DNA from: Phaeacidiphilus oryzae TH49
GTDB lineage: Bacteria; Actinomycetota; Actinomycetes; Streptomycetales; Streptomycetaceae
Direction of reading: 5' to 3'
Length of the DNA stretch: 64,000 bases
Assembly (NCBI RefSeq): GCF_000744815.1
Contig: NZ_JQMQ01000005.1
Location: 3,232,055-3,296,054, forward strand
Each line of letters starts with the position of its first letter. The first letter of the stretch is position 1. A program made the position numbers and the translations under genes. The notes beneath the pieces are model-generated. The model was not told the DNA's origin. It saw only the letters and a list, made by a program, of their open reading frames with translations, and searched no databases. Of this stretch, positions 1 through 9,210 are shown one piece after another.

Positions 1-972
1 GGTCCACAGCCCCAGCATCGCCAGCACGCCGACCACGACCTGGGTGAAGGCCACCCCGAGCCCGGCCCCGACCGGATGGCTCTCGGCCCAGGTGACCAGC
101 GGCTGGGCGAACTCCCAGGGATGCAGCGACTGCAGCCAGTGCATCATCGAGCCGCGCACCCCGCCGTCGAAGTAGACGGGGTCGCAGAGCTTGCTGAACC
201 CGGCGTAGATCGAGATCCCGCCGAGGAAGACCCGCAGCGGCAGCAGCACCAGCCCGAGGTCCACCCGGCGCCCGGGGTACCAGGCGTGCCGCTGCTCGCC
301 TGAGGCCGCGTCCCGGCCGTGGGTGCGGGCGTACTCGGCGTACTCCTCGGCCCCCTCCGGGACGAAGGCCCGCAGCCGGACCGTGTCCAGGTCGGTCTCG
401 GTCGTCTCGTCCCCGCTGCGCGCCCCGGCGCCGGAGCCGTACCAGCCGCGGTCCGGGCCGGGCTGGTGGGTGAGTCCCGCGATCCGGGCCATCGCCCGGG
501 TGTCGTCGTCCGCGCCGACGGGCGCCGCGCCCTGCCCCGGCACTCCCCCGCGCACCGCGTCGACGAGCCCGGAGTCCGGGCTGCCGGTCCAGGTGATCGG
601 GGAGACCCGGCCGGGCCGCCGCGGCGCCTCCGTCTCGACCGGGCCGGCCGCCGCCGCGCCCACCAGCGCCTCGCCCCGGGAGGTCCTGATCATGGTCGGC
701 AGCAGCGTCGGCTGCGCGTCGACCACCAGACGCCGCCCCGTGCGGCCGCCGGTCACCACCGGTCCGACCTGCCAGGGCCGCGCTCCCGCGGCGGCCCCGG
801 CGGCCGCCCCGGCGAAGAGCTCGGGCGGCACCGAGATCCGCGGCTGCACCGGATCGGCCAACCGCAGGCGGAAGCTGGCCGTGGTCGTGTTCAGCCGCGC
901 GGGATCCGACGGCACCTTGACCCGGGCGAGCTCCGGCTCCTCCGTACCCTGCGCGCGCGTTCTGGTGTCCAC
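1..972 (-). CDS. DoxX family membrane protein (3' end outside window)
   Basis: The open frame starts at GTG 972 and runs off the left edge, giving 324 codons. The only upstream in-frame start is excluded by a TAG three codons earlier. The first ~235 residues are hydrophilic and rich in Ala, Pro and Gly. From about residue 240 the sequence becomes membrane-like: LVLLPLRVFLGGISIYAGFS, then a helix containing GLGVAFTQVVVGVLAMLGLW. This is the DoxX/DoxD pattern, a family of small integral membrane proteins linked to redox or thiosulfate metabolism whose function in actinomycetes is not settled. The long soluble N-terminus is typical of the streptomycete members next to rlmB. No clear ribosome binding site precedes the GTG. 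It is the last visible gene of the leftward carD-ispD-ispF-cysS-rlmB series. Confidence 0.8.
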   Translation of the reverse strand, partial: MDTRTRAQGTEEPELARVKVPSDPARLNTTTASFRLRLADPVQPRISVPPELFAGAAAGAAAGARPWQVGPVVTGGRTGRRLVVDAQPTLLPTMIRTSRGEALVGAAAAGPVETEAPRRPGRVSPITWTGSPDSGLVDAVRGGVPGQGAAPVGADDDTRAMARIAGLTHQPGPDRGWYGSGAGARSGDETTETDLDTVRLRAFVPEGAEEYAEYARTHGRDAASGEQRHAWYPGRRVDLGLVLLPLRVFLGGISIYAGFSKLCDPVYFDGGVRGSMMHWLQSLHPWEFAQPLVTWAESHPVGAGLGVAFTQVVVGVLAMLGLWT

Positions 973-1058
973 ATACCACTAACCGAGTGACCCGCCCGAA
1001 GGACACGGTCACCCGGGCCAGGGAGATCTTCCTTCCGGAAGGCCGGGCGGCCGCCGCG

Positions 1059-2039
1059 CTACCCGCGCTTGCCGGCCCGCCGGGACGCCGCCTCGTAGAG
1101 GACGATCCCCGCCGCGACCCCCGCGTTCAGCGACTCGGCCTGCCCCGGCATCGGGATCCGGACCGTCAGGTCGCAGGTCTCGGAGACCAGCCGGGAGAGC
1201 CCCTTGCCCTCCGACCCGGCCACCACGACCACCGGGCCGTCCAGCGCGTCCAGGTCCCGCAGTTCGGCCTCGCCGTCGGCGGCCAGACCCACCACGAAGC
1301 AGCCGGCCTTCTGGTACGCCTCCAGTGCCCGGGTCAGGTTGGTGGCCTTGGCCACCGGGATCCGGGCCGCCGCGCCGGCCGAGGTCTTCCAGGCGCCCGC
1401 GGTCATCCCGGCCGCCCTGCGCTCCGGCACCACGACCCCGTGGCCGCCGAAGGCCGCCGCCGAGCGCACCACGGCGCCCAGGTTGCGCGGGTCGGTGACC
1501 CCGTCCAGGGCCACGATCAGCGGGTCCTCGCCGGCGTCCGCCGCCAGCCCCAGCAGGTCCTCGGGGTGGGCGTACTCGTAGGGAGGCACCTGGAGCACCA
1601 GGCCCTGGTGGTTGAGCCCGTTGGTCATCTGCTCCAGCTGCGGGCGCGGGGCCTCCATCAGCGGCACCCCGCGCTCGTTGGCCTGCTGCAGCGCCTCGCG
1701 CACCCGCTCGTCGTTGTCGATGAACTGCTGGACGTACAGCGCCGTCGCCGGCACGCCCTCCCGCAGCGCCTCGACCACCGGGTTGCGCCCGACCACCAGC
1801 TCGGCCGTGCCCCGCCCGCCGCGGCCGCCCGGACGGCGGCTGCCGGCGCCGGAGCGCGCGGCCGCGCGCTTGGCGCGGGCCTCGGCGGCCCGCTTCTTGG
1901 GGTGCCCGGTACGGGCCTCGGCGGGCGGGGTCGGACCCTTGCCCTCCAGGCCCTTGCGGCGGTGGCCGCCGGTACCGACCTGCATCCCCTTCTTGGAACC
2001 CGGGTTGCGGCGGTTCCTCCGCTGGCTGTTGCCGGCCAT
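1059..2039 (-). CDS. rlmB: 23S rRNA (guanosine-2'-O-)-methyltransferase RlmB (SpoU/TrmH family)
   Basis: 326 residues. It transfers a methyl group from SAM to the 2'-OH of a guanosine in the peptidyl-transferase region of 23S rRNA. The first ~85 residues are a basic, disordered tail rich in Lys and Arg ([15 protein letters not shown]). Next is the L30e-like substrate-binding domain ([11 protein letters not shown], about 90-165). The C-terminal SPOUT domain has all three family motifs: [24 protein letters not shown] and [18 protein letters not shown], which form the trefoil-knot SAM site. The gene follows cysS on the same strand with a 68-bp gap. The pairing of cysS with rlmB is conserved in actinomycetes. 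The product is close to certain; the exact target base is inferred from the family. Confidence 0.93.
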   Translation of the reverse strand: MAGNSQRRNRRNPGSKKGMQVGTGGHRRKGLEGKGPTPPAEARTGHPKKRAAEARAKRAAARSGAGSRRPGGRGGRGTAELVVGRNPVVEALREGVPATALYVQQFIDNDERVREALQQANERGVPLMEAPRPQLEQMTNGLNHQGLVLQVPPYEYAHPEDLLGLAADAGEDPLIVALDGVTDPRNLGAVVRSAAAFGGHGVVVPERRAAGMTAGAWKTSAGAAARIPVAKATNLTRALEAYQKAGCFVVGLAADGEAELRDLDALDGPVVVVAGSEGKGLSRLVSETCDLTVRIPMPGQAESLNAGVAAGIVLYEAASRRAGKRG

Positions 2040-2107
2040 CGCTCAGTCCTGCTTCCTGCTTGCTGCTGCCTGCGTGCGTACGCGTGTGTCTGCCGGTCGT
2101 GCCGGGC

Positions 2108-3526
2108 TCACTCCGAGCGGAGTGTCCAGCGGCTGCCGTTGGGGGTGTCCTCGACGCTGAGGCCGGCCTCGGCGAGCCGGTCCCGGATGGCGTCGGCGGT
2201 GGCGTAGTCCTTGCGGCCCCGGGCCGCCTGGCGCTGCTCCAGCACCAGCTGGACCAGGCTGTCCGCGACCTCGAACGGCACTCCGCCGGCCCCGCCCCGC
2301 GCTCCGGCGCCGGCCCCGGCCCCGGTCCAGAAGTCGTCCAGCGGATCGAGGCCGAGCACCCCGAGCATCGCACGGACGTCGGCCAGCCGCGCGACCGCGT
2401 TCTCCTTGTCGTCCGCGGCGAGCGCCGCGTTGCCCTGCCGTACCGCGGTGTGCACCACGGCCAGCGCCTGCGGCACCCCGAGGTCGTCGTCCATCGCCTC
2501 GGCGAAGGCCGGCGGCACCTCGGCCGCGGGCTCCACCACCCCGGCCTGCTCCACCACCCGCTGCGCGAAGCCCTCGATCCGCCCGAAGGCGGACTCGGCC
2601 TCGCGCAGCGCCTCCTCGCTGTACTCGATGGTGGAGCGGTAGTGCGGGGCGGCCAGGTAGTACCGCAGCACGATCGGCCGCCAGCGCTGCACCATCTCGC
2701 TGACCAGCACCGAGTTGCCGAGCGACTTGCTCATCTTCTCGCCGCTCATGGTCACCCAGGCGTTGTGCACCCAGTACTGCGCGAAGCGGTCGCCGTAGGC
2801 CTTGGACTGGGCGATCTCGTTCTCGTGGTGCGGGAAGATCAGGTCGATCCCGCCGCCGTGGACGTCGAAGGCCTCGCCGAGGTACTTGTGCGCCATCGCC
2901 GAGCACTCCAGGTGCCAGCCGGGCCGACCGCGGCCCCAGGGGGTCTCCCAGCTGGGCTCCCCCTCCTTGGCCGCCTTCCAGAGGGCGAAGTCGCGCGGGT
3001 CGCGCTTGCCGGTCTCGCCCTCGCCCGAGGGCTGCCGCAGGTTCTCCAGCTCCTGGTTGGAGAGCGCCAGGTAGTCCGGGTAGGAGGTGACGGAGAAGTA
3101 GACGTTGCCGTCGGCGGCGTAGGCGTTGCCCCGCTCGATCAGGCCCCGCATCATCTCGACCATCTCGGGGACGTGCCCGGTCGCCCGCGGCTCACCGGTC
3201 GGCGGCAGGCAGCCGAGCGCGGTGTACGCGTCGTCGAAGGCCCGCTCGTTGGCATAGCCGATCTGCCACCAGGGCGTGCCGAGCTCGCGCTCCTTGGCGA
3301 TGATCTTGTCGTCGATGTCGGTGACGTTCCGGACGAAGGTGACCTGGTAGCCGCGGTACGCGAACCACCGGCGCAGCACGTCGAAGTCCAGGCCGGACCG
3401 GATGTGCCCGATGTGCGGGGCGGCCTGCACGGTGGCACCGCACAGGTAGATCGAGACGCACCCCGGCACGAGCGGGACGAAGTCGCGGACCTGGCGCGTG
3501 CTGGTGTCGTACAGGCGAATAGTCAC
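2108..3526 (-). CDS. cysS: Cysteinyl-tRNA synthetase
   Basis: 472 residues, the usual length for a class I CysRS. It activates cysteine with ATP and charges tRNA-Cys in the cytosol. The catalytic-site motifs are present: HIGH in [11 protein letters not shown] near residue 35, and KMSKS in [11 protein letters not shown] around 270. Zinc ligands of the CysRS fold appear as the Cys in YLCGAT, the Cys in WHLECSAM, and the HH pair of FPHHENE. The start MTIRLYDTS is the usual family N-terminus. MshC, which attaches cysteine during mycothiol synthesis, is a paralogue, but the length and the full C-terminal anticodon-binding region identify this as the true synthetase. It lies downstream of ispD-ispF. 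Confidence 0.95.
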   Translation of the reverse strand: MTIRLYDTSTRQVRDFVPLVPGCVSIYLCGATVQAAPHIGHIRSGLDFDVLRRWFAYRGYQVTFVRNVTDIDDKIIAKERELGTPWWQIGYANERAFDDAYTALGCLPPTGEPRATGHVPEMVEMMRGLIERGNAYAADGNVYFSVTSYPDYLALSNQELENLRQPSGEGETGKRDPRDFALWKAAKEGEPSWETPWGRGRPGWHLECSAMAHKYLGEAFDVHGGGIDLIFPHHENEIAQSKAYGDRFAQYWVHNAWVTMSGEKMSKSLGNSVLVSEMVQRWRPIVLRYYLAAPHYRSTIEYSEEALREAESAFGRIEGFAQRVVEQAGVVEPAAEVPPAFAEAMDDDLGVPQALAVVHTAVRQGNAALAADDKENAVARLADVRAMLGVLGLDPLDDFWTGAGAGAGARGGAGGVPFEVADSLVQLVLEQRQAARGRKDYATADAIRDRLAEAGLSVEDTPNGSRWTLRSE

Positions 3527-3641
3527 GCGTCAAGACTAGTGGGCGCGGCGGGGTGCCCAGCCCCGTTCCGGGCCCGGAACACCCGTCGGAGGCGGTCGAA
3601 CGCCCTGGCCGTTTCGACCACCGCGACCCGCGCGCCGGCGG

Positions 3642-4160
3642 CTAGCCGACCGGGTAGACCAGCGCCGTGGCCAGCGCGGCCAGGCCCTCCGCCCGCCCGG
3701 TGAAGCCGAGCGAGTCGCTGGTCGTCCCGGCGACCGAGACGGGGGCTCCGGCGGCCTCGGAGAGCACCCGCTGGGCCTCCTCCCGCCGCTTCCCCACCTT
3801 CGGCCGGACGCCGATCACCTGGACGGCGATGTTGCCGATCTCGAACCCGGCCGCCCGGACCAGCCGGGCCGCCTCACCGAGCAGCTTCACCCCGGCGGCC
3901 CCGGCCCACTCCGGGCGCGAGGTCCCGAAGTGCGCCCCCAGGTCGCCGATCCCGGCCGCCGAGAAGAGGGCGTCGCAGGCCGCGTGGGCGGCCACGTCCC
4001 CGTCCGAGTGGCCGGCCAGGCCGTAGCCGCCGGAGGCCGCCTCGTCCCAGAGCAGCCCGGCGACCCACAACTCCCGCCCGGCCTCGAAGGCGTGGACGTC
4101 CGTCCCGATCCCGGTACGCGGCAGCACCGGCCGGGGATCCGTCATCCGGTCAGAAGCCAT
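3642..4160 (-). CDS. ispF: 2-C-methyl-D-erythritol 2,4-cyclodiphosphate synthase
   Basis: 172 residues. It converts CDP-methylerythritol 2-phosphate to the 2,4-cyclodiphosphate and CMP in the MEP pathway for isoprenoids. The active-site metal motif DVHAF lies near residue 21, and GHSDGDV with the third ligand near 53. The DLGAHF segment and the terminal [17 protein letters not shown] match the family. The start overlaps the 3' end of ispD by 11 bp, so translation is probably coupled. An alternative start is Met6 at 4145. IspF uses the pathway product two steps after IspD, and the pair is often adjacent. Confidence 0.95.
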   Translation of the reverse strand: MASDRMTDPRPVLPRTGIGTDVHAFEAGRELWVAGLLWDEAASGGYGLAGHSDGDVAAHAACDALFSAAGIGDLGAHFGTSRPEWAGAAGVKLLGEAARLVRAAGFEIGNIAVQVIGVRPKVGKRREEAQRVLSEAAGAPVSVAGTTSDSLGFTGRAEGLAALATALVYPVG

Positions 4161-4899
4161 CGACGGCCCTCCTTCGCGCCAGAACCGCCTCGGCCAGCAC
4201 CAGGTCCAGCGGGCGGGTCACCTTGAACGCCTCCTCGTGGCCGGGCACCACGACCACCCGGCCGCCGAACCGCTCCACGAGTCCGGCGTCGTCCGTCACC
4301 GGCGCCTCGTCCGAAGTCCCCTCCGCGGCAAGGGCCTTGGCGTGGACGTCGACCAGCAGCCGGTGCCGGAAGCCCTGCGGGGTCTGCACGGCACGCAGCC
4401 GCGCCCGCTCCGGGGTGCCGACCACCGGCTCGGGCCCGCCCGGCCGGGCGGCCGGCTCGACCTGCTTGACGGTGTCGGCCAGCGGCACGGCAGGCACCAC
4501 CGCGTCGGAGCCCGCGGCCACCGCGCCGGCCACCGCCTCGATCACCTCGACCGGCACCAGCGGCCGGGCGGCGTCGTGCACCAGCACGACCTCGGTCTCC
4601 TCGGGCAGCGCCGCCAGCGCCAGCCGCACGGACTCCTGCCGGGTCTCCCCGCCGGCCACCACCCGTACGTCCTTGCCGAGTTGACCGGGCAGCCCGTGCT
4701 CGTCCAGCAGCGCGCGGACACCCGGCACGCCGTCGGCCGGGGCCGCCACCACGACGGTGCGCACGGAACGCGCGCCCAGCAGCGCGCGGACGGCGTGCAC
4801 CAGGATCGGCACACCACCGAGTTCTCGCAGGGCCTTCGGGGCTCCGGGCCCCAGTCGTTCGCCCCGGCCTGCGGCGGGGACCACTGCTGCGGCGTTCAG
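4150..4899 (-). CDS. ispD: 2-C-methyl-D-erythritol 4-phosphate cytidylyltransferase
   Basis: Transfers CMP from CTP to MEP in the isoprenoid pathway. The N-terminal nucleotide-binding signature [14 protein letters not shown] with PKAL and the [11 protein letters not shown] motif near residue 110 are clear. The start is unusual. The conserved protein begins at [12 protein letters not shown], and the codon placed correctly after a GAAGGA ribosome site (about 4904-4914) is CTG at 4899, giving 249 residues. An in-frame GTG at 4884 would remove part of the first strand. Longer frames to ATG 5109 add about 70 residues of non-family sequence that look like read-through of the carD trailer. CTG 4899 is the best guess. 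The enzyme call is firm, the start is not. Confidence 0.88.
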   Translation of the reverse strand: MNAAAVVPAAGRGERLGPGAPKALRELGGVPILVHAVRALLGARSVRTVVVAAPADGVPGVRALLDEHGLPGQLGKDVRVVAGGETRQESVRLALAALPEETEVVLVHDAARPLVPVEVIEAVAGAVAAGSDAVVPAVPLADTVKQVEPAARPGGPEPVVGTPERARLRAVQTPQGFRHRLLVDVHAKALAAEGTSDEAPVTDDAGLVERFGGRVVVVPGHEEAFKVTRPLDLVLAEAVLARRRAVDGF

Positions 4900-5216
4900 G
4901 TTTCGTTCCTTCGGGGATGTGGGTATGGCCTTCGTCGTGCGGGGGCGGGACCCTTCCGTGGAGCACCAACCGCCTGCCCCGGCACAGCACCTGAGGGACG
5001 GTCGGCACATCACGACGGACGGACCCCGGACAGGGTCCGGAGCTGCGGCTCCGGGTTGCCGGGTGCCACCGGGCAACACCTTGGCACACACCACAGCGCC
5101 CGGCGGCATCGCAGTGGGTCGGACTGCGAATCACCGGGCGCTGTACGGCTCAGGCTCTGTGGATGGTTCAGGACCGGAGGCCACCGGAAGGCCTCAGCCT
5201 GTCGGGGGGCGGCCCG
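4900..5216. other. carD-ispD intergenic region with a weak hairpin
   Basis: 317 bp between carD and ispD, both leftward. A short inverted repeat, GAGGCC (5177-5182) with GGCCTC (5190-5195), lies 22 bp past the carD stop and could form a 6-bp stem with a 7-nt loop, without a T-run. It may be a weak terminator or processing site, which would let some transcripts reach ispD. No gene is convincing here, although the frame stays open upstream of ispD. Confidence 0.4.
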
Positions 5217-5699
5217 TCAGGAGGCGAGCACCTCGTCCAGGAGGGTCTCGGCCTTGTCCTCGTTGGTGTTCTCGGCGAGCGCCAGTTCGCTCACCAGGAT
5301 CTGACGGGCCTTGGCGAGCATCCGCTTCTCACCGGCCGAGAGGCCGCGCTCGCGCTCGCGCCGCCACAGGTCGCGCACGACCTCCGCGACCTTGATAACG
5401 TCGCCCGAAGCGAGCTTCTCGAGGTTCGCCTTGTAGCGTCGGGACCAGTTGGTGGGCTCCTCGGTGTACGGTGCACGCAGCACCTCGAAGACCCGGTCCA
5501 GTCCGTCCTGGCCGACCACGTCGCGCACGCCGACGAACTCTGCGTTCTCCGCGGGCACGCGCAGTGTCAGGTCACCCTGCTGCACCTTCAGCACCAGGTA
5601 GGTCTTGTCCACGCCTTTGATCTGGCGAGTCTCGATGGCCTCGATCAGCGCGGCCCCGTGATGGGGGTAGACCACGGTGTCGCCAACCTTGAACGTCAT
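5217..5699 (-). CDS. carD: CarD family RNA polymerase-binding transcription factor
   Basis: 160 residues, the normal length of mycobacterial and streptomycete CarD. It binds the RNA polymerase beta subunit and stabilises open promoter complexes, chiefly at rRNA and housekeeping promoters. The Tudor-like RNAP interaction domain occupies residues 1-65, with [15 protein letters not shown] and KTYLVLKV. The helical C-terminal DNA-binding domain contains [17 protein letters not shown] and the conserved Trp that wedges at the upstream edge of the bubble. The ATG at 5699 has a purine-rich GGAAGGGG about 12 nt upstream. The gene heads the leftward isoprenoid/tRNA-synthetase series and is divergent from the lipoprotein gene at 6303. 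Confidence 0.95.
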   Translation of the reverse strand: MTFKVGDTVVYPHHGAALIEAIETRQIKGVDKTYLVLKVQQGDLTLRVPAENAEFVGVRDVVGQDGLDRVFEVLRAPYTEEPTNWSRRYKANLEKLASGDVIKVAEVVRDLWRRERERGLSAGEKRMLAKARQILVSELALAENTNEDKAETLLDEVLAS

Positions 5700-6302
5700 G
5701 TGACAGGTACCCCTTCCGTGGTTTTCCAGAATAACACGACCGCCGCCGTATCCGAAGGGCGTTTCCGCAGGTCAGAGCCAGTCTCAGGGCTTGACAACTG
5801 CCCCCGCCGCATGCTGCGACCCCAGTTCGAGGGGCATTTCCCGCAGGTCGGAGCGTTGATCGCGAGTTCTGAAACATGACCGGAACAAGCCACAGATCTT
5901 GGATTTCCGCCACGCTCGGGAACTGAAATGATCTTCATCCGTCCGAGCGGAGCCGAGGTGTGGACGGGCGCGCGAGGCGATGCGCACGCACCTCCCAGCG
6001 CGCGAGGAACGCCACGCGCCCCCTGGACACCTCACTACGCCCCAAGCCGACCCCAAGGCGCCACGCGCGCCCATGGGGCCCCCTTCTGACGTGCCGTTCG
6101 ATCCCCCGCGCGGCCCGCCGCCGCCAGGCGACCCGCCGCGACGACCGCGCGACCTGCGCGGAAAGGGCCGGGAACGCGCAGTTCGCGACACGGACCCCTC
6201 CCGGTGAGGAGCGGATAAAGAGGCTCGGTAACCTAAGCCCGGCCAGAGGTCCAGGTCTGTACGACGGACCGCCCGAGAATCGTCCAAGGAGAAGCCGCCG
6301 CC
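5700..6302. other. Divergent promoter region carD / lipoprotein
   Basis: 603 bp between two divergent genes. The part near carD is less GC-rich (AGAATAACACGAC around 5727-5742, read on the minus strand as a TTATTCT-like -10) and probably holds the carD promoter. The part near 6210-6240 (GATAAAGAGGCTCGGTAACC) is a possible promoter for the lipoprotein gene. The centre is very GC-rich, and I see no gene or RNA in it. Confidence 0.4.
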
Positions 6303-6956
6303 GTGAGCAGCCGCAGCCTTCGACGCGGCGTAGTCGCCGCCCTCATCATCGCGAGCGCGCCCGTCCTCGCCGCCTGCTCGGCCGGCGGTACCGCCGCTTC
6401 CCTGCAGGTGAAGCCGAACAACGTGGCCACCGCGGTCAGCGACAACCTGAAGCTGAACAACGTGGTCGTGATCGCCGACGCGGCCGGTGACACCAACCGC
6501 CCGGCCAACCTCAGCGTCGCGATCAGCAACACCGGCGCCTCGGCCGAGACCCTGAACTCGGTCATGGTCAACGGTGCCCCGGCCGATCTGACCAAGGGCG
6601 GCAAGAAGGTGGCCGACGTCACCATCCCGGCCGGCGGCTCGGTCGCGCTCAGCGCCCCCGGCCAGGTGCGGGCCCAGGTGCCCAACCTCACCGGCGTCCA
6701 GCTGGGCTCCTACACCCCCGTGGTGTTCCAGTTCGCCCAGGCCGGCCAGGTCTCGGTGAACGCCTCCACCACGACCGGCACCGGGTACTACGCCCCGTAC
6801 GCGCCCACCGCCGCGCCGGCCTCGGCCCCGGCCAAGGCGTCCGCCCCGGCCTCCGCGCCGGCCTCGCCCGGCGGCACCGCCAAGCCCACCGGCAAGGCCA
6901 CCGCCGGCGCCAAGGCGACCACCACCGCGAAGGCCACGGCCAGCCCCACCCACTGA
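6303..6956 (+). CDS. Putative secreted lipoprotein, unknown function
   Basis: 217 residues from GTG 6303, preceded by AAGGAG. A typical lipoprotein signal is present: basic SSRSLRRG, a hydrophobic stretch VVAALIIASAPVL, and the lipobox LAAC with Cys near residue 24. The mature part (to about residue 155) has the features of an extracellular beta-sandwich domain (LNNVVVIADAAGDTNRPANL, SGAS-type strands, NSVMVNGAP). It ends in a long Ala/Pro/Thr/Lys-rich, probably disordered tail that may span the wall. Related lipoproteins sit beside phoP/phoR in streptomycetes. The location suggests an envelope role, but I do not know the function. A strong hairpin follows. Confidence 0.8.
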   Translation: MSSRSLRRGVVAALIIASAPVLAACSAGGTAASLQVKPNNVATAVSDNLKLNNVVVIADAAGDTNRPANLSVAISNTGASAETLNSVMVNGAPADLTKGGKKVADVTIPAGGSVALSAPGQVRAQVPNLTGVQLGSYTPVVFQFAQAGQVSVNASTTTGTGYYAPYAPTAAPASAPAKASAPASAPASPGGTAKPTGKATAGAKATTTAKATASPTH

Positions 6957-6971
6957 CCGGTGGAACGCGAA

Positions 6972-7008
6972 CAGGCCCCGGAGCGCTCGGCGAGCGCTGC
7001 GGGGCCTG
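6972..7008. terminator. Bidirectional hairpin terminator between lipoprotein and phoP
   Basis: CAGGCCCC (6972-6979) pairs with GGGGCCTG (7001-7008). A nested inner stem GAGCGCTC lies between them. It sits between two convergent genes and could stop both transcripts. Confidence 0.75.
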
Positions 7009-7045
7009 CGGCTTCCGGGATCCGGCGGTCGGCGCCGGTCCGGGA

Positions 7046-7729
7046 TCAGGGCTCGAACTTGTAGCCCAGGCCGCGGACCGTCACCAGGTAGCGCGGGGCC
7101 CCCGGGTCGGGCTCGATCTTCGCCCGGAGCCGCTTGACGTGGACGTCCAGGGTCTTGGTGTCGCCGACGTAGTCGGCGCCCCAGACGCGGTCTATCAGCT
7201 GCATCCGGGTGAGCACCCGGCCGGCGTTCCTGAGCAGCATCTCCAGCAGGTCGAACTCCTTGAGCGGGAGGTCGACCTTGGCGCCGTCGACGGTGACCAC
7301 ATGCCGGTCGACGTCCATCCGGACCGGACCGGCCTCCAGGGCGCCGGGGGCGGCGGTCTCCTCCCCCTCGCCACGTCTGCGGAGCACCGCGCGGATCCGG
7401 GCGACCAGCTCCCGCGAGGAGTACGGCTTGGTGACGTAGTCGTCGGCTCCTATCTCCAGGCCGACCACCTTGTCGATCTCGGTGTCCTTGGCGGTGACCA
7501 TGATCACCGGGACGTTGGAGCGGACCCTGAGCTGGCGGCACACCTCGGTGCCGGGCAGCCCCGGCAGCATCAGGTCGAGCAGTACAAGATCGGCGCCATT
7601 GCGTTCGAATTGGTCGAGGGCGTCGGGTCCGGTGGCCGACACGGCCACCTCGAATCCCTCCTTGCGCAGCATGTACGACAGCGCGTCGCTGAACGATTCC
7701 TCGTCCTCGACGACGAGCACGCGAGTCAC
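7046..7729 (-). CDS. phoP: Phosphate response regulator PhoP (OmpR family)
   Basis: 227 residues. The receiver domain (1-115) has acidic residues VEDEE, phospho-acceptor Asp in LVLLDLMLPGLPG near residue 52, and the switch Lys in VTKPYSSREL. The C-terminal winged-helix domain has LTRMQLIDRVWGADYVGDTKTLDVHVKRLR-type recognition helices and ends in VRGLGYKFEP. In Streptomyces, PhoP activates the pho regulon under phosphate limitation and represses secondary metabolism. It overlaps phoR by 4 bp (7726-7729), and the two are co-transcribed. The assignment rests on the phoU neighbour, the PHO-like boxes and sequence; it is close to certain. Confidence 0.95.
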   Translation of the reverse strand: MTRVLVVEDEESFSDALSYMLRKEGFEVAVSATGPDALDQFERNGADLVLLDLMLPGLPGTEVCRQLRVRSNVPVIMVTAKDTEIDKVVGLEIGADDYVTKPYSSRELVARIRAVLRRRGEGEETAAPGALEAGPVRMDVDRHVVTVDGAKVDLPLKEFDLLEMLLRNAGRVLTRMQLIDRVWGADYVGDTKTLDVHVKRLRAKIEPDPGAPRYLVTVRGLGYKFEP

Positions 7730-9033
7730 GATCGGGCCTCCGGGGCAGGGACGGGTTCCACGGCCTCGCCGGACTGCGGATCCGGCGCGGCCTCAGGGCC
7801 AGTGGGTTCGAGTGGGGACGAGTCGACCGGGGAGCCGGCGGGAAGCCGGAGGGTGAAGGTGGAGCCCTGGCCCTCGACGCTCCACACCGCCACGGTGCCG
7901 CCGTGCGAGGCGGCCACGTGCTTGACGATGGAGAGCCCGAGGCCGGTGCCGCCGGTCGCCCGCGAGCGGGCCGGGTCCACCCGGTAGAAGCGCTCGAAGA
8001 TGCGCTCCCGGTCGGCCGGGGAGATGCCGATGCCCTGGTCGGTCACCGAGATCTCCACCGTCTCCCCCGCACCCCGCTTTCCGGTCGCGGGGGCCTTGCG
8101 GGCGGCGATCGCCACCCTGGTGCGGGCGGGGCTGTAGTTCACCGCGTTCTCGACCAGGTTGCCGAGGGCGGCGGCGAGCTGGCCGCGGTTGCCGTGCAGG
8201 AAGAGCCCGGACATCCCGCCGGCCGCGATGGTGATCTGCTTGGCCCCGGCCTGGTGCCGGCAGCGGTCCATCGCCTCGGCGACCAGCTCGTCCACCGCGA
8301 CCGGCTCGGGGTCGATCAGGCGGTCGTCGTTCTGGACCCGGGAGAGGTCGATGATCTCCTGGACCAGGCTGGTCAGCCGGGTGGACTCGATCTGCATCCG
8401 GCCGGCGAACCGGCGGACCGCCTCCGGGTCGTCGCTGGCGTCCAGCACCGCCTCGGAGAGCAGGGAGAGCGCGCCCACCGGCGTCTTGAGCTCATGGCTG
8501 ACGTTGGCCACGAAATCCCGGCGGACCGCCTCGATCCGCCGGGACTCGGTGAGGTCCTCGACCAGCACCAGCACCAGGCGGGAACCCAGGGGGGCGACCC
8601 GGACCGAGACGGCCAGCTGGTCGGAGGCCGCGCCGGCCCGGGTGCCGGAGCCGCGCGGTACGTCCAGCTCGGCCTGTCTTATCTCGCCGTCCCGCCGGGT
8701 CATGCGGGCCATCAGCAGGATGTCCTCGACGGCCAGGGTGCCGCCGCGGACCAGGCCCAGGGCGTACGCGGCGGAGCTGGCCTTGGCCACCCCGTCGCTC
8801 TCGTCCAGCACCACCGCGCAGGAGCGCAGCACGGAGAGGACCGTGTCCACGCCCGGTGGGAGGGCGGGCTCGGTGGGCCGGCCGCCCCCGTCGCCGCCGT
8901 CGGTGCGCCGACGGCGGGCGGGGGTCTCCCGGTGCTGCTCGCGTTCGCTCCAGCGGAAGGCGAACGCGGCCGTGAGACCGACCCCGAGGCCGACCAGGGC
9001 GCTCGAGGCGGCAGCCGCCACGTCCATGTCCAT
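7726..9033 (-). CDS. phoR: Phosphate sensor histidine kinase PhoR
   Basis: About 435 residues. One N-terminal transmembrane helix (AAAASSALVGLGVGLTAAFA) is followed by a cytoplasmic PAS-like region. Then come HisKA with the phospho-acceptor in FVANVSHELKTPVGALS, and an HATPase domain with the N box NLVENAVNYSP, G1 DQGIGI and G2 GGTGLGLSIVKH. It lacks a periplasmic loop, as PhoR of streptomycetes does, so it probably senses phosphate through PhoU and the Pst transporter. The longest frame begins at 9087, but the family N-terminus is MDMDVAAAA, so ATG 9033 (or 9027) is preferred. The tail after residue ~405 is Pro/Glu-rich. Divergent from phoU. Confidence 0.94.
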   Translation of the reverse strand: MDMDVAAAASSALVGLGVGLTAAFAFRWSEREQHRETPARRRRTDGGDGGGRPTEPALPPGVDTVLSVLRSCAVVLDESDGVAKASSAAYALGLVRGGTLAVEDILLMARMTRRDGEIRQAELDVPRGSGTRAGAASDQLAVSVRVAPLGSRLVLVLVEDLTESRRIEAVRRDFVANVSHELKTPVGALSLLSEAVLDASDDPEAVRRFAGRMQIESTRLTSLVQEIIDLSRVQNDDRLIDPEPVAVDELVAEAMDRCRHQAGAKQITIAAGGMSGLFLHGNRGQLAAALGNLVENAVNYSPARTRVAIAARKAPATGKRGAGETVEISVTDQGIGISPADRERIFERFYRVDPARSRATGGTGLGLSIVKHVAASHGGTVAVWSVEGQGSTFTLRLPAGSPVDSSPLEPTGPEAAPDPQSGEAVEPVPAPEARS

Positions 9034-9106
9034 GCGTTCAGCGTAAGCGCACGCCGGTGACCGGCAGTCGGCCCGAGAGCGAGGCATCCGCCGCCGGTCG
9101 CCGAGA

Positions 9107-9139
9107 ATTCACCTTGAGGTCGGTGCCGGTTCACTCCCA
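9107..9139 (+). promoter_or_regulatory. PHO-box-like direct repeats between phoR and phoU
   Basis: ATTCACC at 9107-9113 and GTTCACT at 9129-9135 are spaced exactly 22 bp, i.e. two 11-bp units, with a degenerate unit (GGTCGGT) between them. This fits the known Streptomyces PhoP operator, built from 11-bp direct repeat units with a conserved GTTCACC core. The site would serve both phoR-phoP and phoU by autoregulation. Confidence 0.65.
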
Positions 9140-9210
9140 CTGGGCTCCCGGGACGTTCGGGCCGCCGATCCTGTGGTGGACGGAGGCAGCCGAGGAATCG
9201 AGGAGCAGCG

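Noticed and set aside
319-2207. Long + strand open frames across doxX and rlmB
   Set aside because: Arg/Pro/Gly-rich shadow frames of genes on the minus strand; no ribosome sites or family motifs.
4142-5134. Long minus-strand frame next to ispD
   Set aside because: Reads the ispD region out of frame; no recognisable domain.
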